64,000 nucleotides of DNA from Axinella damicornis (taxonomy: Eukaryota; Porifera; Demospongiae; Axinellida; Axinellidae). Below are positions 33,824 through 45,000 of this stretch, one piece after another; position 1 is the stretch's first letter, and every line of letters starts with the position of its first letter. The position numbers and the translations under genes are program-made. The DNA lies in the NCBI GenBank assembly GCA_963931865.1, contig OZ007505.1, positions 4,224,824-4,288,823 on the forward strand, given 5' to 3'. The notes below the pieces were generated by a model. It was not told the origin of the DNA and ran no database searches. It worked only from the letters and a program-made list of their open reading frames with translations.

Positions 33824-36800
33824 CATTAGACTTGTGGGTAATTCTGACTATCAATTTCATTGTCGCTGTCGTGGGTACCATCACGATCGACACTCAGAGT
33901 CGAAATACTGCCCTGATTACCATGGGGGTCTCCATCCTCTACTGGGTGCTGTTTGTGCCGGGGGGCCTGTTCTGCTGGTTCCTTCCTGCCTACTATGCCT
34001 ACAAGTATGTGGTATGATCGTACAGTACATGTATGTGTAACAGCATACCATTCATCTTCGACTGTTTTCATGACCAGCAAGTGTCCTCATGGCACGAAAT
34101 AGCATGTTATGCCAACATCCCTACTTTTTTGACATTTACACATGTATTGTATGCAACAGGTTCCTTCCTCCCTCCCTCCCTCCCTCCCTCCCTCCTTCCC
34201 TGCCACCCACCCACCCACCCTCCCTCCCTCCCTCCTTCCCTGCCACCCACCCTCCCTCCCTTCCTCCCTGCCACCCACCCTCCCTCCTTCCTTCTGTTTA
34301 TCTTTTCATCCTTTTCTTCCTCTCTCTCAGGAAGGATAGCTCCCTGGCCTTCATGTGGTTCTTCTTTGTCATGCTGTTCCAAGTCCTCAGTTTTGTTCTT
34401 AATGCTATCGGTGCTCCAAACCTGGGTGCATGGTGAGTTCAGAACTAGTGACTCAGAACTATCATCGAATATTTGTGCAGTATGTCTATGCAGACTCATT
34501 AAAACCCTTTACCCCTGATAGCGCCCGTATTTGCCCAATACATGCAGTTATTAGCCAGTTAAACCCGAGAATGCCCGTATGTGCCAAAACTGGATTCTGG
34601 CTAATTATCGCCATACATGTATCTACGCAATCAGATTTACGTGTCACAGCTAAGGAAGTCGAGTGAAGCATAGTTAGCTGTAGTGTCCCATAGGGACTTT
34701 CCCCACAATTTGCGTTAAAAGTTTACTTGTCGATCGAAGTGTACATGTACTTAGTGATGGCATAGTACAGCTTGTATCCTACGAGCAAGTTGTTGCATTA
34801 ACCCTTTAACTACGGAATTCTTCCCACCAAGACAACACATTCCCACCAAGACAACACATTTTCATGCATTCAACGCACGCCACATTCGTAGGTGCTCCTC
34901 TCCCACAGCATTCGCTCCTCAGCGGCCAGACTTGGTGGGGCTCGCACACATGGAGAGCCCCCTCTGGCAATACCGTTAATGGTATTCATGACCCCCACAA
35001 GCCCAGCAATTGGAGGTCAAAGGTGGTGTCTGCCGGATTCTTGCCCAGGATCTCCCTAAACTAGGGCCAGTTCTGACTGCTGGCACATCATACAGCATGT
35101 TTTCTTGAGGACCCATCTGAGGCCCTCAGTGGGGTCTATGAATCTCATTAAAACCAAAAAGCTCGAGGGGGCCTTGCCCCCTTGACATACAAAGAGGGGG
35201 CTGGCCGCCATACACCACCACTTGGGTGTGTGCCGAAAACTGACCAAATTTTGGGGGGTTTCCCACAAAGTTGTCCCCAAGCCCTCTGAAGCCCTTTATG
35301 GATAGATGGGAAGCCCTACAAGTGCATAGGGTCTAAATCACGTCTATAGGCATCAATGGGGCTTAAGGGGTTAAGTTCGTACTAGCTAGTTATCTCACCC
35401 ACTGAAAACCTACAGTACCTGTCAGCCAAAACTTCGCCATGGTTTTGCCTTTGTTCTCAAGTGCATAGCAACAACCCGCGTTGTATCTTTCTCGGGCCTC
35501 ACTGTCAAGTCGTGGGACTACTTCCAGAACGAAGCAGGTTTATTTTCAAGTCTAACCTGAACTCAGCTAGTTTACAAGATACAATACAATGAATCAACAC
35601 AACACAAAATGTTTATTAGCTTCTCTCGTAACCACACGATTGATCTGCGCATGTTCCTAAGGTGTAGGGTTAAAGTACAACTGTATAGTGTGACATTCAT
35701 AATTGCAAGCTTGTAGCAGTAGCTACAGCTTTTTGGAATACTTTGCCGGACATTTTGCTGTTGTGACTTTTGCCTCTTCTCTTCCAAAGACTCTGCCTGG
35801 GGTTTGCTGCCCATGCCACAGCTTTGTCTTCATACCACCACAGATAGTACTGCGATACCACATGTACCAGTTACGCATGCGGACTGTGCTCTGAATGTGG
35901 TGACATCATACTTAATCTAGTAGTTTGCTGAAATCATCAAGAAATGCAGTGTCTATAAAGTGGACGCTGATAACTTGTATCTGAGTGGAAATATGATTAG
36001 TGGAAATATGATTTGCTGTAACTGCACGAAGCACAGACAAACAGACCGATCGCTTAACTGCACTAGTTCATGGATACACAATACAAGTAGCTTCGCTCGC
36101 TCAGCTATTTCCCCCTCGTTTGCCTACCGTGAGTAATCCGGCGCCGGACAGCTCTCTGTGCAGAGCTGCTGCTCCCTGATTGCTTCCGCTTGCCCCCCGA
36201 TTGCGTCCGCTTCAGCTGCTGCTCGCCGCTTGCATCTGCTTCGAATCAGCTGCTGCTCCCGGGCCCGATTACATCTGCTTCAACTGCTGCTCCCTGTTTG
36301 CGTCCGCTTCCAGCTGCTGCTCCCCGATTGCGCCCGCTTCAGCTGCTGCTCCCGATCGCGTCTGCTTCGGCTGCTGCTCCTCGATTGTGTCCACTTCGAC
36401 TGCTGCTCCCCGATTGCATGCATCCGCTTGCAGCCCCAGCTGGATTGCAGCCCAATGTTCTCGAACATTCTTCGCGGAGTTCGAGGTTCAGTAAAGTACA
36501 AAGGTTGCACGTCACTATAGTCTAGTCCCGCCTTACGAACATCCCACTTCCGTCATGCACAGACAGACACACAGACACACAGACACATATTAAAATCTTA
36601 ATGTTTTGTATCTTGAAAAGTAGTGAACCTTCATCTTGAGGTGAAGCCCCATATTGTAATGTTGTAAGGTGGTTGTAAACACCATCCTTTCTTCCCCTCT
36701 TATTCCAGTGGTTTCTTCAATGGAGCTGGATACTTCAATTCTACTGACCAGGGCAGAGTTGCAACTGGCGCCATGTTTATGATCATGGGGTTTCTGTGGG

Positions 36801-37398
36801 CTCTTGGTGCACCCATAAGCGTATTCCTGATAGTCATGGTGAGTGTGTGATCTTCCCTTGGGTGACCAGCCTTATCAGCCTCCACTGACTTTGCTTATTG
36901 TGCCATCTTCCTGAGACTCATTTGTGGATTATGCAAGTGCTGTCTCCGATCATTGTATCCCTCTGCCACTCCCTCTGCTGTGTAGTCTTCTTTTGCATCG
37001 TACGACTCCAGAGGGATAAAAGAAACTGCAGCAAAGGATAGAAAACAATCGGAGAAGGGCAGCAGTATACAGATATGTGTCACAGGCTCGACAGTTACAT
37101 TTATGTAATTTGCGAACTTCAGACTTCAGAGTAGGCTTTGAGACAGCTGCTTCTATGTCCAGCTCTGTAGAGAGACAGATATTTGCTGTCAACTCCATTT
37201 TTATGAGATCTCCACGGTGGTGAACAGTTTCAGAGTGCTTCCTCCAGAAGGCTTCTGTTGCTTAAGAGTACAGCGATTGTATGAGAACACTACGAACAAA
37301 GGGACAAGCAGGACAGAAACCTAGTGTACCTGCTGTGAAGTTATGTAGCATACATTGTACATGCCCCCTTCTCACAGTAACCCTCCCCTTACGTTTAT

Positions 37399-37443
<45 letters not shown>

Positions 37444-37681
37444 ACACACACCATCCCCACACACACACACACACCATCCCCACACACACACACCCTCCCC
37501 TCTTGCTTATACCCTCCATACTAACCAACAGGTGCACAGATACTACCGGGTATCTGGTGCCAGTCTCAACAAGGCCACTTCTGAGGCAGTGGCTGGTGTG
37601 GCCCACAATAAGTACGTGCGGGAAACTGTCAAGGAAGGAGTGAAGGCAGGAGTATCAGGTGCACTCTCTGGCGATAAGTAA
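26944..37681 (+). CDS. SCAMP: Secretory carrier-associated membrane protein (10 exons, 360 aa, complete)
   Basis: SCAMPs are four-pass membrane proteins of the Golgi, endosomes and secretory vesicles that act in endocytosis and exocytosis. Exons: 26944-27000, 28125-28211, 30489-30617, 31135-31185, 32954-33020, 33430-33564, 33830-34004, 34331-34432, 36709-36838, 37532-37681. All phases fit, giving 360 aa; human SCAMP1 is 338 aa. The N-terminus has three NPF motifs (GNPFADPDG, INPFA, EYNPFAEQ) that would bind EH-domain proteins. A Lys/Pro-rich segment and an acidic/basic helix (REAALRERERNIERL) follow. The conserved FPPFPKFCPTPFKPCFY block precedes four membrane segments. The E-peptide between TM2 and TM3 is CWFLPAYYAYKKDSS, against CWYRP..AF in mammals. 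The tail begins VHRYYRVSGASLNKA and ends SGDK. Every intron ends in long pyrimidine or CA microsatellites. Confidence 0.96.
28212..30488. other. SCAMP intron 2
   Basis: The first 1.5 kb belongs to the duplicated block. It carries an (ACGT)n stretch at about 29309-29345 next to GCGACGTACG, and a short inverted stem TCTCGGCACC..GGTGCCGAGA-like at about 29367-29392. The 3' end (about 30395-30480) is C/T-rich and leads into the acceptor of exon 3. No coding sequence is supported. Confidence 0.65.
30680..30731. repeat. Perfect-type inverted repeat (hairpin) in SCAMP intron 3
   Basis: GTCTCGTACCAGACTCCCAT and its inverse ATGGGAGTCTGGTACCGAGAC flank a short ACCCTTTGGGT centre, giving a stem of about 24 bp. 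Probably a minimal MITE related to the GTCTC..GAGAC variants of the window's main family. Confidence 0.75.
33300..33415 (+). repeat. (CCCT)n microsatellite at the SCAMP exon 6 acceptor
   Basis: CCCTCCCT repeats with CCCC interruptions end about 15 bases before the CCTCACAG acceptor of exon 33430-33564, and make up its polypyrimidine tract. Confidence 0.9.
33745..33820 (+). repeat. Twin poly-C tracts (26 C and 29 C) at the SCAMP exon 7 acceptor
   Basis: C runs at 33745-33770 and 33792-33820 are separated by TCCTTTCTCCTACCGTTTCT. The second run ends nine bases before the ATCATTAG|ACTTG splice site, so oligo-C serves as the polypyrimidine tract. Confidence 0.92.
34163..34310 (+). repeat. (CCCT)n / CCACCCACC microsatellite at the SCAMP exon 8 acceptor
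   Basis: Three blocks of CCTCCCTCC separated by TTCCCTGCCACCCACC, directly upstream of the CTCTCTCAG acceptor of exon 34331-34432. Confidence 0.9.
34433..36708. other. SCAMP intron 8
   Basis: 2.3 kb without coding sequence. Contents: a short CCCACCAAGACAACACATTC doublet (34826-34860), dispersed repeat sequence, and the inverse-oriented VNTR repeat at about 36065-36600. Pyrimidine-rich CCTTTCTTCCCCTCTTATTC precedes the next exon. Confidence 0.65.
36065..36600 (-). repeat. VNTR-bearing interspersed repeat, minus orientation
   Basis: Begins at the hairpin end (AGTAGCTTCGCTCGCTCAGC), passes CCGGCGCCGGACAG, then about ten variable units around GCTGCTGCTCCCCGATTGCG and TCCGCTTC. It ends in TAGTCCCGCC, CCCACTTCCGTCA and a (CAGACA)n run. 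Same family as 865-1160 and 44915-45452. Open frames across it (Ala/Ser/Cys/Leu strings) are artefacts of the repeat unit. Confidence 0.85.
37400..37500 (+). repeat. Poly-C (30 C) followed by (CA)n at the last SCAMP intron
   Basis: Thirty C at 37400-37429 pass directly into ACACAC with CCATCCCC interruptions, then pyrimidine sequence up to the ACCAACAG acceptor of the last exon (37532). Confidence 0.92.
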
Positions 37682-37888
37682 TTGAGAGCAAGTTTATGAA
37701 CCCTGAACCGATAACTCATAGGCTGGTTTGACATGTAATCCCATAAATTTTGAACACATTTTGGTTATGTTGTGTACTGTTATAGGTGTAGTTTGATACC
37801 CTATTCTTTGACCAATGTTTAGGTATAATGATGTATATGCCAGAATATCTTCATGCACCTTGTTTTTTGTCCTATCGTAATAATATTA

Positions 37889-38054
37889 TACCGGATTCTT
37901 GCAACACAATTAAAATACCCGGATGTATAATCTTGGCCAATCAGATCTGAGGTCTGAACGCCACAAACTGCCATGGGTGTGGCGTTTAGACCTCGCATCT
38001 GATTGGCCAAGATTCTATATCCATTTTTCGATTTATGTTGCAAGGATCCGGTAC
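37889..38054. mobile_element. MITE (~165 bp) just downstream of SCAMP
   Basis: Ends TACCGGATTCTTGCAACA and TTGCAAGGATCCGGTA are inverted. Inner arms ATCTTGGCCAATCAGAT and ATCTGATTGGCCAAGAT are exact inverse copies. Arm length is about 75 bp, with a TA at each border. It starts about 200 bp after the SCAMP stop, so it may be transcribed in the 3' UTR. Confidence 0.8.
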
Positions 38055-39058
38055 ACCAGGGAACAAAGCTAGGGTCAACTACAGGCAGCATTTAAACATG
38101 CACGGCAATTGGATAACATACTAATCTGTGGATGGCCCTGGGAACAAGGTGTCTTGGTCTCAGTTATTAAACTCAAGGCCTAAGATCAAAGATGAACGCT
38201 GAAGTGCAAATGTACTAACATTACTGTATTTTTACAACAATCGAACCTGTTCAGGTTTAGAGGTCAATTAGAATGGTGAATTATTTAGAATTGTCACCAA
38301 TCTCTACACTAGGGTCAACTAGTACTGATTCACAATGCATAGCACTTTAATGTTTGTTCTGTAGCCCAAACTGCATGCATGACTTGTCTGTTAAAGTTTT
38401 TGTTTCACTGACTAAAACAACAACCTTGTTGGTTGTGGGACATATAGTGTTTGTAGCTACTGGCATTGTCTGTTTGTCTGCATGAGAACAAACAGCACTG
38501 GTTGAGGAGACATGGTTCAAAGGTGAGCACTGTTATGATTACAGGCCTTATATGCACGCAGATCAGGCAGTGAATTAATTTCTATCGGCCAACTTCCAGC
38601 ATTATTGTTAAAAATAGAATACATAAAAGTTTGGTCCAGATATGGTTTAGTTGGCTGAATATAATTTAACATTGTCAACTGTACACATACGTAGTTATAA
38701 TTACAGCTATAGAGGTTCTAACTTCTAGGAACAATGTATAATGGAACCACTTTCTAGTACTTGTTTAGACAAGAAATTCTAGCATATGATTTTATAACTT
38801 CCACGTACACTGTTGATGTACAAAGGGTGTCCTAGTTATATCAATCTTATATCATGTCACCTGAGAATGGAATGTGATATATAATTATAACAATGCCTCA
38901 TGGTCAATCAATTGTCATACGATACAAGTGTCATGGGTTACACAAAAGGTTATGGGTGTTATACAGAGAAAAATATATTCAAATCTCAAGCTACAACTTT
39001 CCAATGCATATTCCATTAAAAAACCACTAGAAACTAGGTATACATAGTAAAAATTATG
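38055..39058. other. Intergenic region, SCAMP to orphan gene
   Basis: AT-rich sequence without recognisable coding regions on either strand. Both neighbouring genes end towards it (convergent), so it should hold the 3' ends of both. No clear tandem repeat or TE is seen. Confidence 0.6.
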
Positions 39059-39928
39059 TTACCGTCCACGAGTTTTTTTCATGGGGAACTCTGGAATTTG
39101 CTGTGCCTTATTCTCAGCAGAAAACAACTTGTAGCTCCTGGGAAGCTTCTTGCACATATCTTCAAAAGAGGTGACTGGCCTTTTCAAGTTCTTGTCATCT
39201 GTCCACCAAGTCGTTACCTCCCAAATGACATAAGCGAACTCAGCGTGGGGGCTACCATTGTTGGTAGTGCCGTACCCCTTCCGCGATGTTTTAAACCAGG
39301 AAGGATGTTTAGGGAAATTTGTTCCCATAGTCTCGTTTCCTTCAACTATGTGCCACTGGTCAGTGGAACTAGGACCTGAAGGGCCCGGAAAGCCTATCTG
39401 CAACACTTTACTCATGGCATCTGATTGGCCGATCCACACAAAGTATGCCAGTGGGCTACAGTCATTGTACTGCAAGCTTGCTGATCGCAGTAGCTGCTCT
39501 CTGACAGATTTGGGTGTATTGTCTCCTGCTTTCTTCTTCAGCTCAACTAAAGCATCGAACTTGCCGCTAGCGCCAACCCTACCATCGCCACAAAACACCA
39601 TGTCAATTCGCTCGCCAGAGCCGAGCATAGAATGAGGGACTTCCAAAAACAGGCTGTTGATAATCTTCAGGAAATAAAGCTTGTCTTCTTCACTCAGTCT
39701 GGTGTCAGGACGCAACGTTGTAATGGTTCTGTACAGCTCCCACTGAAAAAAACGTTCATCACGCATTACGTTAGTGAGAGTGGATTGAATATGCAGCTGG
39801 TCTTCGGCAGGTTTGCCAGCGATGGTCCATCGATCGCGAAGTTCACCGAGTATTCCGATCAATATTTCCTCGCAGCTTCTCGGGTTAGACGGCTTGAAGC
39901 TCGTGAGCTTTTTGCGAAGGTCTTCCAT
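39059..39928 (-). CDS. Single-exon orphan protein, 289 aa, possible PD-(D/E)XK core
   Basis: An uninterrupted 289-codon frame from ATG (39928) to TAA, with non-repetitive, charged, globular composition, unlike the low-complexity frames elsewhere. I do not recognise the family. The middle resembles a PD-(D/E)XK nuclease fold: IDM with D109, then FDALVELKKK with E129-x-K131, then REQLLRSASL with Q145 on a following helix. A Trp-rich stretch (FAYVIWEVTTWWTDD, about 231-245) and a basic C-terminus (MKKTRGR) follow. No signal peptide or membrane segment is seen. It is intronless while all other genes here are exon-rich, which fits a retrocopy, a domesticated element or horizontal transfer. A nuclease role is only a motif-level suggestion. 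Confidence 0.75.
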   Translation of the reverse strand: MEDLRKKLTSFKPSNPRSCEEILIGILGELRDRWTIAGKPAEDQLHIQSTLTNVMRDERFFQWELYRTITTLRPDTRLSEEDKLYFLKIINSLFLEVPHSMLGSGERIDMVFCGDGRVGASGKFDALVELKKKAGDNTPKSVREQLLRSASLQYNDCSPLAYFVWIGQSDAMSKVLQIGFPGPSGPSSTDQWHIVEGNETMGTNFPKHPSWFKTSRKGYGTTNNGSPHAEFAYVIWEVTTWWTDDKNLKRPVTSFEDMCKKLPRSYKLFSAENKAQQIPEFPMKKTRGR

Positions 39929-42077
39929 CTCTGCAATTCCAATAAGCGAATATGGAGAGGTGGAGCCATGCAGGTTTGCGCATGCGCAAGAATTATTTCG
40001 CCAACATAAAAAAATTCCATCCAGTTTGCAACTGTCTGGACCATCTGGTGAAGTAGATATAGACTATGTAGCTAGCTAGCTAGGCCTATGTGCATTCGGT
40101 TCTTCATGATTTTTACACTGAAAGAGTCTGCAGACTCTTGTGCCATATGTGAGAGAGTCAGACTGGATACTTGAACTAGTGTTAAGGTATACATGCATTA
40201 TACCTTTACCATTAATGGGATCCCAATGGTAATGGTATACCTTAAACAGATTGGCATTGTGGGGCAAGCCTGCCATAATTATCCGGAACAGCAATCACAT
40301 ACGTAACCTATACGTGACTGACCACAGCACAAATCTCTAAGCCATAAACATCATACACAAATGTAATACACAATCATGCAGTGCATGTAAGAACTGTGAG
40401 TCAGGTTGACTCTACTTCACACACAGTATCAGTGGCAAATTTTATCCGACTACGACACTTAGGTTGCCGTTGCTGTCCCCCACTGACAAAGCCTCACTGA
40501 AGTCCAAGGGCATTTTCAGAGCCTGCGCATGCATAATCTATGTATTAAGTAATCTACAGCTGTTCATCACCTGGAGAACAATACCACACGGCAACAACAG
40601 ACGACTACATTTAGGACATGAATAGGAGATTACATATACATGCATGTATGGACAAAATAGGTGTACTTCACCCAAGGGTGGGGCTCGCTCAGGCTCATAC
40701 TGATGGACAAAATTAATATTCACCTATACCATAGATAATCGAACTATCTGTGCCTATACTGTATCAACAAGATTGCTGACTCAGCACAGAAGTGTTATAC
40801 TGTAACAAGGTGTACAACAAGTATGTACCTTCATGCATGTATATTAGTGCTCATACTACATAAAGATGCTTGGAGGGGTATTTTGAGAGCTATGTAAAGC
40901 ACAAGCCAATTTAAGGCATGCAGGGATCTAACTGCAAAACTTTTCACTGAGAAGTATAGGACAGGACTGGTATGTATACATACGTCATGTGTTCAAACTA
41001 AAACAAATGCAGCTGCAGGAGTCACTAATTGTGTTATGCCAAAAGACACCGGTACCAGCCAATCCTTTGGACACATAGCTTCAGAAGAGACTGATCAAGC
41101 GATCAAGGACAATTCGTGCAGAAGATATATACGCAGGCACCAACTCATAGCTTAGTATACCTATAGCTATACAAGTGATATACTTGTTGTGGCAACTTAT
41201 GCCTGTACGTCACCATAATTACATTGACCTTACTCGTTCCCAGGCCCTCTCACCCCAGCGTTTGTCTCTTGCAGTATATTGTACAGCGACAAAATTAATG
41301 TTGGGGTGAGGTCTGGGAACGAGGCTAAAGGGATACACCAGAATCAAGATTTCTAAGAATAATTGTCCTTGATTGCTTGATCAGTCTCGTCTGAATGGAA
41401 ATGAAAATGGGAGTGCCATAATTATATAATTATACTGAATCAGATTTTGGTGGACTCTGGAAGGTACAGTATATGTGCAGCTAGTGATTTTGACTTTTGA
41501 GGACTCAGATTGATCGAGGACGAGTATGCATATGATAATGATCTGGAGTTTTGAATCGGTCCAAGAACATTATTATAAGATGGTGATCCAGTTGGCCAAT
41601 TAATATTTACTGTTAATGTTCATTCTGGACATATTGCCATTTCCCTACTCCAATATTATCGCATGCAGAACTAGAGCTACTCAAATGACTGTACAATCTT
41701 AAGCTATTGTGTGTATGTACCCGTCTCATACATCATTATACCAAAGTGGCCTGCATCCTCCAGAGTTCTTCTCTCCAGACACCAATCGTCATTTTAAGTG
41801 GAAGCATGCAATGGAAGTGGAAGTGTGCAACGGCAGTGGAAGTGTGCAACGGCTGGGGAAGCATGAACGGAAGTGTGTTAAAATTACGACGGAATAGTGC
41901 AATGGAAATGGTATGCCGATGAAGTTGAAGTAGTTGACCCTTGTAGGCTTCCGTAGTAAATCCCTAACACTTGAAGACTCCTGAATACCAATGATATTAA
42001 AAGATTTAGTAAAAAAAGAGACCAGATTTAGCACAAAAGGGCAAGATTTAGAGCAGATATAAAGAGGAGTGTGTGCA
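39929..42077. other. Intergenic region, orphan gene to SCAP 3' end
   Basis: Apart from the NRF1-like site there is an imperfect palindrome at about 40184-40247 (AAGGTATAC.../GTATACCTT) and a MITE of the TAGCCTCGTTCCCAGGCC family at about 41229-41327 (ACTCGTTCCCAGGCCCTC and GAGGTCTGGGAACGAGGCTA). No gene is supported; the open frames near 41707-42085 are short and cross GGAAGTGTGCAACGG repeats. Confidence 0.6.
39977..39988. promoter_or_regulatory. TGCGCATGCGCA palindrome upstream of the orphan gene (NRF1-type site)
   Basis: A perfect 12 bp palindrome matching the known NRF1 consensus (YGCGCAYGCGCR). It is about 50 bases upstream of the ATG at 39928 on the minus strand, a typical position for a TATA-less animal promoter. 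Function is inferred from the motif only. Confidence 0.5.
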
Positions 42078-45000
42078 TCAGTCAATTTTCAGTTTCAAGT
42101 TGCACGGAATGACTTGAAGGTCCCTTCCTATGCTGCACACAATGTGTGCACTGTCCAACATGTTGATGTGTCTAATTAGTGCCACCCCTCGGTCCTGGAG
42201 CTCCACCAACTTTTTGGAGTGTTTCTCACCAGTTTCAACATCGTAGATGACAATGTGAGACTTTGATGTGTGTGGGTGGGGAAAGAGTCAACTCTTCAAA
42301 ACATATAACACCAAGTCAATCATTATGAGTTGATGGGAGACCATGATGGCAACAATGTTGGCAGGAAGGCATAATGATGTAAAGAGTGGAAGGAAGGGAA
42401 GGAGCATGGCAACAGCCACACAAAAGATTAAAATTCCCAAGGAAGTCCTGTTACTATTTTGAGTAGCTGGGACGAGAGTAGAACATGCACCTAATGCACT
42501 TACAAGCAAGCTGTGCCTAATAAGGTAATTCCTTTGGTTAGTGTTGAGATGTTCGTAACTACGACAACTTCAAGTGCAGCCAACACGGTTGAGGCCTACC
42601 ACCACACAGGTGGAGCTCATACTGGGTGGAGCATTCAAAAATGTCAACAGACTTGGAGCTGAATACAAAAATTACTCGGCCGGTAATACGTATATAACAG
42701 GAGTTCGGGAGTTTACTCCCTCCATACTCTATTGACCGTGCTATTACAGGGCTTTTCCAAACCCTTGCAACAGCCACACCTGGTTGCTTTAAGTGGGCAA
42801 TTAATTTTGTGGTTGAAACTTCATCTGTGTGAAACCCTAGTAACTTAATTAAAGGCCAAAGTTCAGTGCTTAAGTACAATTGTATAGCCCTGCCTGCACC
42901 CATATATGGAATGGTCTAGCAATTCGCTTTGAGCATTTTAGTGTAGTGTTGCAAGGATTCCGAAAAACCCTGTATATCACAACTCACCTCGAGGCTGGTA
43001 ACAATGTGCTTTTCAGCGAGCATGGTAAAGTTGTGGCACGGTCCATCCTGCAGGGTACAGACGCCCATCAAGGTGAGGTTTAAAGGGTGAGAAACCAATC
43101 TGCATTACTACCTACGTATGGAGTCCCACTTGTGGCAATGTAAATCGTCCAATTGTGACAACTCTCTAGTCTCATTCCCAGGCCGTCTCACCATTTTGCT
43201 TTTGCAAAAGGAGGGGTAAGGCCTGGTGGCATCACTTTTCTACCTAGACAGAACAAGGGGGCGGGGAGCCTCTTGTTGTAGGGCTGGAGGCTGGAGCATT
43301 CACAATTACCACTCATGTTGGCCGTTGGGGACAGGTTGATGTACTCAGAAGTTCAGAACCCCTCCTCCTGTCTTACCTAGGTTGTATGTATGAGGCTCAC
43401 AGTTCCTGTTCTGATACTAAACTCACCAACTCAATAGTGGTCAAGAGCATTCCACTGGCGCTTTCCCACACACGGATACACTCCTCGGAAAACAATGCCA
43501 CAATCTTCCGGCTGGTGCTGTCTAATCTTAGCACAGGGCTACCGTACTCCTCAAACTCCTGGAGACATTTCCCCGAGTTGAGCTCCCAATAGCACACAAG
43601 GCCACTGCTGCAGCCTGATACACAGCCTTTTGCCTGGGGCTGTGTGCGTGTGAGTGAGCATGGAGGGGGAGGAGACCAGAGAATAAGGACACAGGCTCAG
43701 TTCCTTTACAACACTGTTAAAATGAGGGCAGCGTTTATATGGGGCCAGCATTTATAAACATCTTGACTGCAACTAGCTTGTCCTCCTGGTTACTGAATCC
43801 AGTCTCACCGTTGCTTCTGAATACCTCTTTCCGCTGTCTCAATGGCGTTCAACTTTGTAGTGTTCTGGCTCTGGCGGATTGGCTCTATGTGAATTGCTTT
43901 TGGCGGATTAAAATTTGGCAGATTTGGAAATTTGCAGAGCCCGCACGGCCGCGTGGCAGCGGAGCGCTCGGTGGTTTTTACGAAACTTGTGTCAGTAGGC
44001 CGCGATGCAGTCCGAGTTTGCGGTGGAGAGCTGTTTTCGAGGTACGTCTACAAAAACCTCTGAGATGCAAGTGTAGGAGAGGAACTGCCGTGCGAGTGGC
44101 AACGAAAATTAAAAAGACCCATACGCAGTAGCAGTGATGCGAAGGAGCACCACCGTCGGCCATGTATCAGCTGCTTGCTCGCTGATTCTTGCAGATCAGA
44201 GACAGAGGTACAATAGCGCGTGCGCGAGAACACGAGCGTCGCTATGAGACCCCGCTCACACGCACGTCATGACAAAATATTGGCGGAATTTAATTTGGCG
44301 GTGCATTCATAATCCGCCAAACCGCCAAATTAAATTCCCTGCCAAATTTCCGGCCATACGGTATGTGTGCTATAGTGTGTATATGTACATGTATTAAGCA
44401 TGGGCTAGAAGCGCGTGTGAGTGGGAGAATGCGGTGAGTACAGAGGTCAACTACTCACCTCTACCATTGCCAGTGCCGTGATGCCGCCATTGTGGATACA
44501 GACAGAGTTCACCAAGAAGAAATTAGGAATCTGGTGAACTTTGACCACTGCATCGTAACTTCCCGTGACCACCCGATCCCCAGTACACCTCATCACACTG
44601 ATGGGCTTGCGGTGCGGTCGAAAGGAGTGTTGTAAGATTCCACTGTGGCCAATCAGATGCAAGGATCCATTCATGTGACCCGAGATCACACTGCAAAGGA
44701 AGTACATGCAGATAAATTTGGCTAACGTTCAGACCACAACCTAGACTTGTTCCCAGGCCCATGCCTAGTCTCAGTCCCAGATCCAAACCAACCCCTGCAC
44801 GGATACTCAGAGCGATCTATGTCCTATATAGATGAAAGGTCTGGGAACGAGACTAGCCCATGCCAAATGTTTCATAGGAAAGTGGGGAGAGCCTAGCTGG
44901 TATCAATACATTAAGATTTTAACGTGTGTGTGTGTGTGTGTGTGTCTGTCTGTCTGTGCTTGACGGAAGTGGGATGTTCGTGGGGCGGGACTAGACTATA

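Noticed and set aside
36158..36525. Three overlapping Ala/Ser/Cys/Leu-rich frames
   Set aside because: They are the three frames of the GCTGCTGCTCCCCGATTGCG VNTR and have no independent support.
41707..41922. Short frames with GGAAGTGTGCAACGG repeats before the SCAP stop
   Set aside because: They lie in a small tandem repeat in the intergenic region and have no family resemblance.
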